Origin: an uncultured Bacteroidales bacterium
GTDB taxonomy: Bacteria > Bacteroidota > Bacteroidia > Bacteroidales > UBA932
DNA: 64,000 nt
Direction of reading: 5' to 3'
NCBI GenBank assembly: GCA_944326305.1
Contig: CALVDL010000001.1
Coordinates: 62,001 to 126,000 of the forward strand
Shown here: positions 1 through 7,709 of the stretch, one piece after another
How the letters are laid out: each line of letters opens with the position of its first letter
How positions within the stretch are numbered: position 1 is the stretch's first letter
Made by a program: the position numbers and the translations under genes
The notes under the pieces: generated by a model
Databases searched by the model: none
The model's input: the letters and a program-made list of their open reading frames with translations, nothing else
What the model was told of the DNA's origin: nothing

Positions 1-2
1 GC

Positions 3-656
3 TACTTCGCTGTCGGCGGGCGCTCGGCGCTCTGGTATTCCGACCATCTCCAGATGTCCGGCACAGTGATCGATGCGCCGAAGATGTTCAGGGAGATGAA
101 TGACATCGACATAGAGAATGTGGTGATGAATGACGCCGACGAGGTATTCTGGAGGTGCACCCGCATCAACGCCCGGAACCTGAAGCTCCACGGCGGCACA
201 TATCCGTTCATGTTCAGCAGCGACATATATGTCGACGGGCTCGAGAGCGACAGCAAATATGTCTTCCAGTATGTGAAGAATGTGGAGATACACAATGCGA
301 AAATCACTACCAAGGATGCTTTCTGGGAGGTGGATAATGTGACTATCTACGATTCGGAACTGAACGGGGAGTACCTCGGGTGGCACTCGCGCAACCTCAG
401 GCTCGTGAACTGCCATATCTCCGGCGAGCAGCCCCTGTGCCATGCGCATGACCTTGTCCTCGAGAACTGTACGTTCGACGCGTCCTGCGACAGGGCTTTC
501 GAATACTCCACCCTGCAGGCGGACATCAGGGGGGCCATCACCAATATCAAGAACCCGACATCAGGCCGTATAATCGCCGACAGGGTCGGCTCGGTGACCA
601 TAGACGGGAATATCGAGGCCCCGGCGGACTGCGTGATAGAGCAGAGGGAAAAATAA
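3..656 (+). CDS. DUF3737 family protein, 5' truncated by window edge
   Basis: The frame is open from base 3 (Y-F-A-V-G-G-R-S-A-L-W-Y...) and the first internal ATG is only at 54, so the true start lies outside the window. The product has the short repeating beta pattern typical of DUF3737, a predicted right-handed beta-helix (pectate-lyase-like fold) family of about 280 residues; the visible 217 residues would be the C-terminal three quarters. Repeated turns such as NVEIHNAKI, NVTIYDSEL and NLRLVNCHI support the solenoid reading. There is no signal peptide information. The function of the family is not known to me; a cytoplasmic or carbohydrate-related role is guesswork. Confidence 0.8.
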   Translation, partial: YFAVGGRSALWYSDHLQMSGTVIDAPKMFREMNDIDIENVVMNDADEVFWRCTRINARNLKLHGGTYPFMFSSDIYVDGLESDSKYVFQYVKNVEIHNAKITTKDAFWEVDNVTIYDSELNGEYLGWHSRNLRLVNCHISGEQPLCHAHDLVLENCTFDASCDRAFEYSTLQADIRGAITNIKNPTSGRIIADRVGSVTIDGNIEAPADCVIEQREK

Positions 657-667
657 GGCCGGCCCGG

Positions 668-1027
668 TCATATCATCCCGGCGTGCCTGAACCATGCGAC
701 CGCCTCGTCTACGGCATCGGAGACGGGGCGGCTTCTGAATCCGAGCTCCCTGGCTGCCTTGCGGCAGCCGATGTAGTTTCCTGTACACAGCATCTCCATA
801 TTTACAGAGGACAATTCGGTCCTGATCCCGAATACGGATTTCAGCATATCACCGGCTTTCCCTGCGGCCCTGCTGTTCAATCCGGTGTGTCACATCAGGA
901 TTGGTCTTCATAGGCCCCGGATGGATACAGCAGACAGATATTCCAGTGCCTTGCAAGTTCCAGGGCAAAGCATCTCCCGAGCCTGGTCCCGGTCCCGGCA
1001 CCGGTGACTACTGCAAATTCTTTCATA
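668..1027 (-). pseudogene. Remnant of a short-chain dehydrogenase, internally deleted and frameshifted
   Basis: Reading down from 1027, the first frame gives MKEFAVVTGAGTG..LGRCFALELAR, the classic N-terminal TGxxxGxG nucleotide-binding start of an SDR enzyme, although it carries extra residues in the glycine motif. About 25 codons later a second frame gives VCCIHPGPMKTNPDV, which resembles the late SDR PG motif, and a third frame then gives a roughly 70-residue C-terminal piece ending AVDEAVAWFRHAGMI, more like the tail of an NAD-dependent epimerase. The middle of an SDR, including the catalytic YxxxK, is absent. At least one large deletion and two frame changes make this a decayed gene, possibly a fusion of two neighbours. 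It lies downstream of a strong terminator and probably has no promoter. Confidence 0.7.
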
Positions 1028-1097
1028 TCTATAATTGTTGAATCGGCTGCAAAAGTATAAAAACGGGGGGGGGTAATTCCAAATGATTATATGCTGA

Positions 1098-1156
1098 AAA
1101 AATAAAAGCCGTTTGATTTTTTCCGGAGAACGGAAAATCAAACGGCTTTTATTTTT
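1098..1156 (-). terminator. Strong hairpin terminator after the CPBP protease gene
   Basis: A 23-base arm at 1098-1120 (core AAAGCCGTTTGATTTT) is perfectly complementary to 1134-1156, with a 13-base loop. The arms end in A and T runs, so it can terminate transcription in both directions. It closes the nucleotidyltransferase-CPBP operon. Confidence 0.9.
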
Positions 1157-1183
1157 CATGACAGCTTCCGTAGGATTGTTGTC

Positions 1184-2122
1184 CTATCCCTGCTGCTCTG
1201 GTTTCACCATGCCTTCGGGGTCAATGGAATCGCAGTTACCCCTCTCAGAGGCAAGAGGTATGTTCTTCCTGACAATGTCGATGAAAATCACGATGATGAA
1301 CAGGCTGGCCGCCATCAGTCCGACGTATTGCCATTTCTCAAGAAAGACGTCGAGCAGGGATGCGTCCATCCCGAGCTCCTGTATGACTGGGGACTGGCTC
1401 AGGAGTACAGAAGAAAGGTTGTTCACCGCATGCATGAGCATGGTGAGCTTCAATGAGCCTGTCCGGTAGTACACGTATGCAAAGAGCATCCCCAGTACGA
1501 ATGCCGGTATCGCCTGCCACGGGTTCAGGTGAATCACGGCAAAGAACAGTGACGACAGTATCATGGCCCAGGCCGGGTGCACTTTCTGCAGCAGTCCCCT
1601 GAGCACCATCCCGCGGCATAGCCACTCCTCGAAAAACGGGGCGAAGATGACTGTCGAGACTATTGTCACCCACAACGGGCTGTCCTGCATCATGTTCTCG
1701 AACATTTCCTTCAGATGTTCAGGCATAGGCGGAAGCGCTTCGGACAGCGGGTCCACAAGCATGCTCCCTGCCAGGGTGACCACGGCGGCCATTACCGCCA
1801 TGCCCCATCCTTTCAGTCTCCCGAAATGGCTGCTGTCGATGGCATATCCCGTGTCGAAGAACTGGTTCCGCCTGCTCTGGTACGATGCGTACCACATTGC
1901 CGGGAGGAACATCACCGGATAGGATATCAGCATCCCGTAGTCCGCCGCTGTACTGGCATCAGATACCGTCATGAGCAGTAATGTGAACAGGTTCCCCACG
2001 CATGCCCCGATGAGCAGCATCAGGAGCAGCATCAGGCAGCCTCCTGGACCCGGTGTATAATATGAGAAGCCGGAAAGCAGGTCGTATGACCTCCTGCTCG
2101 GGCGGCGGATGATCTTTGACAT
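1184..2122 (-). CDS. CPBP family intramembrane glutamic endopeptidase
   Basis: This is a 312-residue polytopic membrane protein. The CPBP (CAAX-protease/Abi) signature is complete: motif 1 EEWLCRG (EExxxR) near residue 165, motif 2 FAVIHLNPWQ with the catalytic histidine, and motif 3 HAVNN. Several hydrophobic helices precede and follow the motifs, and the N-terminus has a basic RRPSRRS segment. Family members cleave prenylated or peptide substrates within the membrane, often in bacteriocin maturation or immunity, but no bacteriocin gene is nearby. It starts 16 bp after the nucleotidyltransferase stop, so the two are probably cotranscribed. Confidence 0.9.
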   Translation of the reverse strand: MSKIIRRPSRRSYDLLSGFSYYTPGPGGCLMLLLMLLIGACVGNLFTLLLMTVSDASTAADYGMLISYPVMFLPAMWYASYQSRRNQFFDTGYAIDSSHFGRLKGWGMAVMAAVVTLAGSMLVDPLSEALPPMPEHLKEMFENMMQDSPLWVTIVSTVIFAPFFEEWLCRGMVLRGLLQKVHPAWAMILSSLFFAVIHLNPWQAIPAFVLGMLFAYVYYRTGSLKLTMLMHAVNNLSSVLLSQSPVIQELGMDASLLDVFLEKWQYVGLMAASLFIIVIFIDIVRKNIPLASERGNCDSIDPEGMVKPEQQG

Positions 2123-2138
2123 GGCTGTCAGGGTGTGT

Positions 2139-3071
2139 TTATTTATTATACAGAGGTGTCGGATATACTCCCTTGTCCGCGAATTCCTGGAACTTGGCCA
2201 CTACGCCCGCCCTGTCTTCCTTGAATGTCACACCGAACCAGTGCGACGGGGTGGAGAGAAGCTCGGTCTTGGCGCTGTCTTCCTTTATCATGCAGTCTAT
2301 GGCGTAAGGGATGTAGAATTCGGCCTTGAGCTCGTTGATGTTCTTTGCGATGAAGTCCTCGAAAATCTTCCCGCTCTTTTCGAAATAGTCAGGGGTGAAT
2401 CCCCACATGTTCATGGATGCGAGGGCCTTGCCGTCGAGCTCGACTTTCTCTCCCTTGCTGTTGTCTCCGTATACTTTGCCGTCTTCGGCCTTGGCGATGT
2501 TGTGGTGCTCCTCCACATGTGTGAGGATGTGGTCTGCGTCAGCCTTGCAGATTCCCCTGGATACCCCGCCTGATTCGGAAAGCGTATGGTCAAGCTCAAA
2601 GCCTACCATGCAGTAGCGTCCGGTGGAGTTTTCATGTGCCCTGAGCCAGTCTGCCAGTATTTTGAACGATTCCTTCCCGTAGTAGTCGTCGCCGTTGATC
2701 ACTGCGAACGGCTCCTTTATCACGTCTTTGGCCATAAGCACGGCATGGGCTGTACCCCACGGTTTCTGCCTTTCAGGGTTTAGCGTGTATCCAGCCGGAA
2801 TCTTGTTGAGCTCCTGGATTACGAACTCGAACTGGAGCGGAGTCCCGTCAGTGCATTTCACATGGCTGTATTTTTCTTTAACCAGCTGCTCGAACTGGTC
2901 CCTGAATGAATTCCTTACTACATAAACGACTTTTCCGAAGCCTGACTGTACTGCATCGTAAATGGAATAGTCGATGATGGTCTCACCGTTCGGGCCAAGC
3001 CCGTCCATCTGTTTCAGTCCGCCATAACGGCTGCCCATTCCGGCAGCAAGAACAAGGAGTGTTGGTTTCAT
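2139..3071 (-). CDS. Sugar-phosphate nucleotidyltransferase
   Basis: The 310-residue protein begins MKPTLLVLAAGMGSRYGG, the nucleotide-binding loop of NDP-sugar pyrophosphorylases (LAAGxGxR), followed by KQMDGLGPNGETIIDYSI and a VINGDDYYG metal-binding aspartate motif near residue 110. The frame extends 50 codons upstream, but those codons cross the promoter at 3140-3157, so ATG 3071 is the start. Substrate cannot be read from sequence; relatives in Bacteroidota activate hexose-1-phosphates with UTP. It is divergent from divIC and upstream of the CPBP gene. The phosphotransferase at 60682-61812 is a possible sugar-kinase partner, but that link is speculative. Confidence 0.85.
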   Translation of the reverse strand: MKPTLLVLAAGMGSRYGGLKQMDGLGPNGETIIDYSIYDAVQSGFGKVVYVVRNSFRDQFEQLVKEKYSHVKCTDGTPLQFEFVIQELNKIPAGYTLNPERQKPWGTAHAVLMAKDVIKEPFAVINGDDYYGKESFKILADWLRAHENSTGRYCMVGFELDHTLSESGGVSRGICKADADHILTHVEEHHNIAKAEDGKVYGDNSKGEKVELDGKALASMNMWGFTPDYFEKSGKIFEDFIAKNINELKAEFYIPYAIDCMIKEDSAKTELLSTPSHWFGVTFKEDRAGVVAKFQEFADKGVYPTPLYNK

Positions 3072-3139
3072 CTTATTATGTTTTAATGTTTTATATAGTT
3101 GTTCAATGTTTTTTGCCGAAAAACGGCTCAAAAATCTTC

Positions 3140-3157
3140 CAAAAATAGCTATTTTTG
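3140..3157. promoter_or_regulatory. Palindromic bidirectional promoter for the nucleotidyltransferase and divIC
   Basis: The 18-base perfect palindrome CAAAAATAGCTATTTTTG contains one TAnnTTTG -7 element on each strand (3150-3157 rightward, 3147-3140 leftward). Rightward transcription would start about 10 bases before the GTG at 3186; leftward transcription would give a leader of about 60 bases to ATG 3071. Confidence 0.65.
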
Positions 3158-3185
3158 TGCAGAAAATTACATCGGACGGCAAAAA

Positions 3186-3494
3186 GTGGCATGGCCTGGT
3201 AAAATATTCAACGGTCCGCACGGCGGTTTCTTCAAATTCGCGGCAGTCGCCACTGCCGTGTTCATCCTTATGATGATATTCAAGCCAGGAACCAATGTAA
3301 TCCGCTGGATACAGTCCGGCATCGAGATCCGGAGCCAGGAGAAGCAGATAAGGATGTACAATGAAGAAATCGACCGGATGGAGCAGCGTATAAAGATGCT
3401 CACATCCGACCGTGATACACTTGAGGAATTCGCCAGGGAACAGTTCTATTTCGCTCAGCCTGGCGATGATGTATATATCATTGAAGGAGATTAA
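3186..3494 (+). CDS. FtsB/DivIC-type septum formation initiator
   Basis: This is a 102-residue single-pass membrane protein: a short basic N-terminus, one transmembrane segment (FAAVATAVFILMMIF) near residues 18-34, a coiled coil rich in E, Q, R and I (KQIRMYNEEIDRMEQRI), and the FtsB/DivIC tail EEFAREQFYFAQPGDDVYII. It should act in the FtsQLB divisome complex. The start is GTG 3186 because upstream in-frame codons overlap the promoter at 3150-3157 and the resulting length fits the family. Its TAA (3492-3494) overlaps the purB stop on the other strand by two bases, so the genes converge with no spacer. Confidence 0.85.
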   Translation: MAWPGKIFNGPHGGFFKFAAVATAVFILMMIFKPGTNVIRWIQSGIEIRSQEKQIRMYNEEIDRMEQRIKMLTSDRDTLEEFAREQFYFAQPGDDVYIIEGD

Positions 3495-4831
3495 AATCCT
3501 GTGTAATTCTGCGGGGTGATGGTCCTCAGCTCCTCCTTCACGCTTTCGCTCACGTCGAGAGTCTCGATGAAGCTGGCTATGGTCTCGTGGTTGATGGCCT
3601 CGCCTGTCCTTGTGAGGGCCTTCAGGGTCTCGTAAGGGTTGGGGTAGTTCTCCCTGCGCAGGATGGTCTGTATCGCCTCGGCTACCACCGCCCAGTTCCT
3701 CTCGAGATCCGCTTCGATGGCTTTTTCGTTTAGTATCAGCTTCCCGAGTCCTTTCTTCAATGAGTTCAGGGCTATCATGTCATGAGCAAACGGCACTCCC
3801 ACGTTCCTCAGCACTGTAGAGTCTGTCAGGTCCCGCTGCAGCCTTGATACAGGCAGCTTCATGGACAGGTGGGTGAGCACAGCGTCCGCCACGCCGAGGT
3901 TGCCTTCCGCGTTCTCGAAGTCGATAGGGTTCACCTTATGTGGCATGGCCGATGAGCCGACTTCGTTCTTGTTGACTTTCTGGTGGAAATACTCCATGGA
4001 GATGTAGGTCCATATGTCGCGGCAGAAATCTATGAGTATGGTGTTGATGCGGCGGATGTTGTCGAATATGGCCGCAAGGTTGTCATAGTGCTCTATCTGC
4101 GTGGTAGGGAATGACCTCTTCAGTCCCAGTGAGGCCACGAACCTGTCCCCGAATGATATCCAGTCGATGCCGGGGTAGGCCACCTTGTGGGCGTTCATGT
4201 TGCCTGTAGCACCTCCGAACTTCGCCGGGTAGCTCAGCAGAGAGAGCTGGCGGAGCTGCTCCTCAATACGTACCTGGAACACCTTGAACTCTTTCCCGAG
4301 GCGTGTCGGGGATGCCGGCTGTCCGTGCGTCTTGGCCAGCATCGGGATGTCCTTCCACTGCTCCGCCATCGACCTTATGGTGTCCAGCACCTCGTTCACC
4401 AGAGGCAGGAAGGCGTTCTCCACGGTCTCTTTCAGTGAAAGGGGTACGGAGGTGTTGTTTATATCCTGGGAGGTGAGCCCGAAATGCACGAATTCGCCCC
4501 ATTTCTCTATATGGAGTTCCTTGAACCTTTCCTTGATGAAATACTCCACTGCCTTGACATCGTGGTTGGTGACTTTCTCAATGTCCTTCACCCTGGCCGC
4601 TTCCTCAGGGGTCAGGCTTCTGTAGATGTCCCTGAGTGCCTCGAACTTGCTGTGGTCGAAGTCCGCAAGCTGCGGAAGGGGGATTTCGCACAGGGCGATG
4701 AAATATTCTATTTCGACCCGTACCCTGTAGCGTATGAGCGCGTATTCGCTGAAATATTCCCTGAGCGGTGCCGTCTGGCGCGCGTATCTCCCGTCAATGG
4801 GGGAGACTGCGAGTAAAGCGTGGTTATCCAT
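3491..4831 (-). CDS. purB: Adenylosuccinate lyase
   Basis: The 446-residue enzyme carries the fumarase/aspartase signature SSAMPHKVNPIDFENAEGN with the catalytic serine loop, and HFGLTSQDINNTSV with the catalytic histidine region. It removes fumarate from SAICAR and adenylosuccinate in purine synthesis. Length and the N-terminal sequence LLAVSPIDGRYA match the E. coli-like PurB class. The start at ATG 4831 is preferred over upstream codons because a clear promoter lies at 4862-4893. It converges on divIC. Confidence 0.95.
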   Translation of the reverse strand: MDNHALLAVSPIDGRYARQTAPLREYFSEYALIRYRVRVEIEYFIALCEIPLPQLADFDHSKFEALRDIYRSLTPEEAARVKDIEKVTNHDVKAVEYFIKERFKELHIEKWGEFVHFGLTSQDINNTSVPLSLKETVENAFLPLVNEVLDTIRSMAEQWKDIPMLAKTHGQPASPTRLGKEFKVFQVRIEEQLRQLSLLSYPAKFGGATGNMNAHKVAYPGIDWISFGDRFVASLGLKRSFPTTQIEHYDNLAAIFDNIRRINTILIDFCRDIWTYISMEYFHQKVNKNEVGSSAMPHKVNPIDFENAEGNLGVADAVLTHLSMKLPVSRLQRDLTDSTVLRNVGVPFAHDMIALNSLKKGLGKLILNEKAIEADLERNWAVVAEAIQTILRRENYPNPYETLKALTRTGEAINHETIASFIETLDVSESVKEELRTITPQNYTGF

Positions 4832-4861
4832 GGTATTTCTTTTTTCCGGAATTTTCCGGTG

Positions 4862-4893
4862 CAAATATACGCAGAAGCCGAGAGTAATGCAAA
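4862..4893 (-). promoter_or_regulatory. purB promoter
   Basis: On the minus strand a TTTG (-33, 4893-4890) is followed after exactly 20 bases by TATATTTG (-7, 4869-4862), matching the Bacteroidota consensus. The -7 element is 31 bases from the purB ATG. The sequence 4861-4882 is identical to the TRIC-gene promoter at 28992-29013. Confidence 0.8.
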
Positions 4894-5028
4894 TGCGAAA
4901 GCATTTGACATATCCATACCGCAGCAGACAGGAGACCGCAGGCCTCATGGAAGCTGCGGTATGGATATGTCATAAAGCCGTCAGGCTTTCATTACCGAGG
5001 CGCAACCGAATATGTGGCCGCCAGGCCA
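4884..5028. other. Multi-hairpin element upstream of purB
   Basis: Nested complementary segments suggest a multi-branched fold. An outer helix pairs GTAATG (4884-4889) with CATTAC (4990-4995). Inside are a hairpin AAATGC-GAAA-GCATTT (4891-4906), a perfect 19-base inverted repeat (4906-4924 with 4954-4972, core CATATCCATACCGCAG) and a small hairpin AAAGCC-GTCA-GGCTTT (4974-4989). A further hairpin TGGCC-GCCA-GGCCA follows (5015-5028). No protein-coding frame is convincing here. The edges recur at 28992-29078. Confidence 0.6.
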
Positions 5029-5143
5029 AATACCGCAGAAGCCGGTCTCTTCCCGTCGTGCCAGTCCCATACTGTACATAGGACGTCTCCTTACAGCATC
5101 GCTGCCACCGGCAGACTTTAGGCCTTATTGCGAGTAGTGCATG

Positions 5144-5379
5144 CACACCTGCAGTGAAGGCTCTTTGGGAACATATTAATTGTCAATATATTATAGGGTT
5201 GTGACTACTGCAGGTGTAACATTTTGCAACACACCTGCAGTGAATGATATGCCTTCTAAGGCTCTGCAATGCCGTTCCGGCACTGCAGGTGTGCATCGGA
5301 ATGTCACACCTGGAAATCGGCAGTCTTTTAAATGGTCTTATAATCAATGTATTGCATGAAATGCTCTACTGCAGGTGTG
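5144..5379. repeat. Cluster of six alternately oriented CACACCTGCAGTG repeats
   Basis: The motif occurs at 5144-5156 (+), 5207-5217 (-), 5230-5242 (+), 5281-5293 (-), 5305-5315 (+, degenerate CACACCTGGAA) and 5368-5379 (-). Orientation alternates strictly, with spacers of about 38-52 bases alternating with 11-13 bases, forming three inverted-repeat units of 64-76 bp. The last copy encodes the C-terminal A-H-L-Q-stop of folP. The rest of the folP-purB gap (5029-5143) shows nothing I recognise. Confidence 0.75.
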
Positions 5380-6202
5380 CATCCGCCAGCCGCGACCACA
5401 CGGCGACAGTCCTTGCCGCCTCAGCCACATCGTGAACACGAAGAATGTCCGCACCGCGCTCCAAAGCCGCCAGATGCAGCACCTGGGTCTGTGGCAGGGA
5501 TTCTTCTGGGGTGATGTCGAAAAGCTTGTATATCATACTTTTCCGCGATACTCCCACCAGGGTTCTCCGCCCGAGGCAGCTGAACCGCTCCAGCTCGCTG
5601 AGCAGCCTGTAATTCTGCTCAACGGTCTTTGCAAATCCGAACCCGGGGTCAAGTATCCAGTCCTTTATACCTGCTTCATCAGCCTTCTGCCCGAACTCCC
5701 GGAAATACTCCAGCACCTCGCCTGTCACGTCTTTGTAGCTGCATAGTGACTGCATGGTCTTGGGTGTGCCTCTCTTGTGCATCGCGATGTATGTCAGACC
5801 GAGGCTTCCTGCTGTCCCGAGCATTTCCGGGTCGTCCTCCCCGGCTGATATGTCATTGACTATGAACGGACCTATAAGGTCGAATGTGTTCTGCACCACT
5901 GAACTCCAGTATGTGTCCACCGAGATCTGCACTTGCGGAAAAGCATCTTTTATCGCCTTCAGTGCCGGGCGAAGCCGTCTCCATTCCTCCTGCTCCCCGA
6001 CCGGTTCCGACCCCGGCCGTGTCGAGCATGCCCCGATATCTATGATCGAGGCCCCTTCATCTATCATTCTCCCTGTGCGCTCCAGCACCCTGTCCATGTC
6101 CGGCTCCCCGTCCGGACCGAGGCACCGGCTCTGCGCGAAATAGGAATTGTCCGTCAGGTTGACGATTCCCATTATATCTATTGTCCTGCTCCTGTCTGTC
6201 AT
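5366..6202 (-). CDS. folP: Dihydropteroate synthase
   Basis: This 278-residue TIM-barrel enzyme condenses p-aminobenzoate with the pterin pyrophosphate in folate synthesis. DHPS landmarks are present in order: IMGIVNLTDNSYF (usually NVTPDSF), IIDIGACSTRPGSEPV, SVDTYWSSV, NDISAGEDD, MHKRGTPKTMQ, ILDPGFGFAKT, GVSRKSMIYKL and RVHDVAEA. The pterin-binding D, N and K positions are kept; the first loop is somewhat divergent. The final five codons are formed by one copy of the alternating repeat cluster, so the repeat has either grown from, or replaced, the end of the gene. The upstream gene on the same strand ends 66 bp before the start. Confidence 0.93.
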   Translation of the reverse strand: MTDRSRTIDIMGIVNLTDNSYFAQSRCLGPDGEPDMDRVLERTGRMIDEGASIIDIGACSTRPGSEPVGEQEEWRRLRPALKAIKDAFPQVQISVDTYWSSVVQNTFDLIGPFIVNDISAGEDDPEMLGTAGSLGLTYIAMHKRGTPKTMQSLCSYKDVTGEVLEYFREFGQKADEAGIKDWILDPGFGFAKTVEQNYRLLSELERFSCLGRRTLVGVSRKSMIYKLFDITPEESLPQTQVLHLAALERGADILRVHDVAEAARTVAVWSRLADAHLQ

Positions 6203-6268
6203 GTAAAAAAATCAATTGAGTCATTCCCATCGGAGGCCTCCGGCAGAAGCCGCTGAAATCCGCTTATT

Positions 6269-7126
6269 TCAGAACCGGTAGCCGAAATTTATGAACCAGG
6301 CTGCATCCATGTATCTGTAAAAGTTGCTGTATCCGGTCCAGCGGCTGGACGTCATGTCCGGATAGTCGATGTAGAGGTCTTCATTGAACTCTATATCCTG
6401 CGAGTTCGTCCCGGTGAGTCCCAGGGAGAGTGTGAACCTGTTTATCTCGACTCCGACAGAGATGTTGAAATAGAATCCTTTGGACCGGATTGCCCTGTAC
6501 TGGAATACGCCGTTTATAGATGTGTTGTATGCCTCTGTGGCGTCTATGGCATCATAAACAGGTATGGCGTACCCGGCCTTGCCGTCAATGTAGGGGCTGC
6601 ATTTCCTGTTGTTTATGAAATAATACCTTGCCGTAGCGAATACCGGCACTGACATTGATGTGCGCCGTATGGCTCCATCATATCCATACCCGGTATAGGC
6701 GAGCTTCAGGCTCAGTCCGGCACCTCCTCCGACAAATATCTGCGGAGTGATGAAATATCCGTGCGAGGTGGTCAGGTCGAACCATCCGGGGTACATGTCG
6801 GAAGTGCCGGCCAGAATGTCGATGTATGCGCCGTACCCTTTTTCCCTTGATGACGGGGTAAACACCTTCGGGATGTCTCCGCCTATCTCCCTGTACTGCG
6901 ATGCGGAAAGCTCCTGCCGGCTCTCAGAGGTTATTTCCGATGTCTGTATCTGTTTGGTGAGGGTCCCGTCGGCGGTCTTGAATATGACGTACGAGGAATC
7001 CCTGGCTATTATCTCTCCTTTCAGCTCCGCCCCGTTCTTCAGGGTGATTACGTCTATTCTGTATTGTGCTTCTGCTGCAGCTGCACAGGCTGTGAGCAGA
7101 ATGATAAAAAGTGCAAGTCTTTTCAT
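6269..7126 (-). CDS. Secreted or outer-membrane hypothetical protein
   Basis: The 285-residue protein has a clean signal peptide (MKRLALFIILLTACAAAAEAQ). Residues about 22-70 (DVITLKNGAELKGEIIARDSSYVIFKTADG) resemble the SH3/Lsm-like start often seen in Bacteroidota envelope proteins. The remainder consists of alternating amphipathic strands ending in FINFGYRF, with a terminal aromatic residue as in outer-membrane beta-barrels. I cannot assign a function. It follows the DUF6567 lipoprotein gene by 21 bp and precedes folP. Confidence 0.75.
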   Translation of the reverse strand: MKRLALFIILLTACAAAAEAQYRIDVITLKNGAELKGEIIARDSSYVIFKTADGTLTKQIQTSEITSESRQELSASQYREIGGDIPKVFTPSSREKGYGAYIDILAGTSDMYPGWFDLTTSHGYFITPQIFVGGGAGLSLKLAYTGYGYDGAIRRTSMSVPVFATARYYFINNRKCSPYIDGKAGYAIPVYDAIDATEAYNTSINGVFQYRAIRSKGFYFNISVGVEINRFTLSLGLTGTNSQDIEFNEDLYIDYPDMTSSRWTGYSNFYRYMDAAWFINFGYRF

Positions 7127-7147
7127 TCTGAAGGATTTTTATAGCGG

Positions 7148-7513
7148 TTATTCCGTGAATTCGATTATCTGGCCTGAAGCTATGTAGTCGTATTGGCTCC
7201 ATAACAGATAGAAGCGGCGCTTTACCGTTGTGGTGATGTTTGTGACCATCTGGGCACCTGTGAGGTTGGCGTTCCTGTACATGTCCGCGATGGCGTTTTC
7301 CTTTATCGCCCGTCTGGATATGCCGCCTATACCCAGCACATAGGTCGCGTGGGAAGAACCCTCTACATTGCCCACCACCTTGAAATTCTTTTGCGAGAGC
7401 TGCAGCTGGGTCTGTGCCACGTTGTAGTTGGATACCTGGTGGCCCGTAATTCCGCACGATGACAGCGAAAGGGCTGCCATTGCGGTGAAGATGAATACTT
7501 TGAGATGTTTCAT
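7148..7513 (-). CDS. DUF6567 family lipoprotein
   Basis: The 121-residue product starts MKHLKVFIFTAMAALSLSSCG, a lipoprotein signal peptide with the lipobox cysteine at position 20. The body (NFKVVGNVEGSSHATYVLGIGGISRRAI...) matches the DUF6567 pattern known from Bacteroides genomes. The extra upstream codons (start TTG) are rejected in favour of ATG 7513, which gives the normal signal peptide. It is probably the first gene of a two-gene envelope unit with the gene at 6269-7126. Confidence 0.8.
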   Translation of the reverse strand: MKHLKVFIFTAMAALSLSSCGITGHQVSNYNVAQTQLQLSQKNFKVVGNVEGSSHATYVLGIGGISRRAIKENAIADMYRNANLTGAQMVTNITTTVKRRFYLLWSQYDYIASGQIIEFTE

Positions 7514-7658
7514 TATATCTTTAAATTTCAATTGTCCGTATAATGTGCCGTAAGCACGTGCAGGTCCGGTGTTTCTCCGGCGGATGCAAATATATGTTTT
7601 TTCCTCTTATATGGGAAGCTGCTTGAATTTTTATTAAAGTCATTTTAATGAATTTATT

Positions 7659-7666
7659 TAATTTTG
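7659..7666 (+). promoter_or_regulatory. -7 element upstream of the tricorn-like protease
   Basis: TAATTTTG fits the TAnnTTTG consensus and lies 44 bases before ATG 7710. The expected TTTG about 20 bases upstream is not clear. The surrounding 7590-7680 is AT-rich and also serves the leftward DUF6567 gene (candidate TATATTTG near 7585 on the minus strand). Confidence 0.5.
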
Positions 7667-7709
7667 CCGTTTTGAGAATCAGGTGAGATTTAAATTGGTT
7701 TATATTCGC

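Noticed and set aside
3099..3185. Longer divIC start at the first codon of the open frame
   Set aside because: It overlaps the TATTTTTG promoter at 3150-3157 and adds residues that do not fit the family.
5144..5379. Integron attC sites
   Set aside because: The inverted motifs lack the RYYYAAC/GTTRRRY core pair, and no cassette genes or integrase are present.
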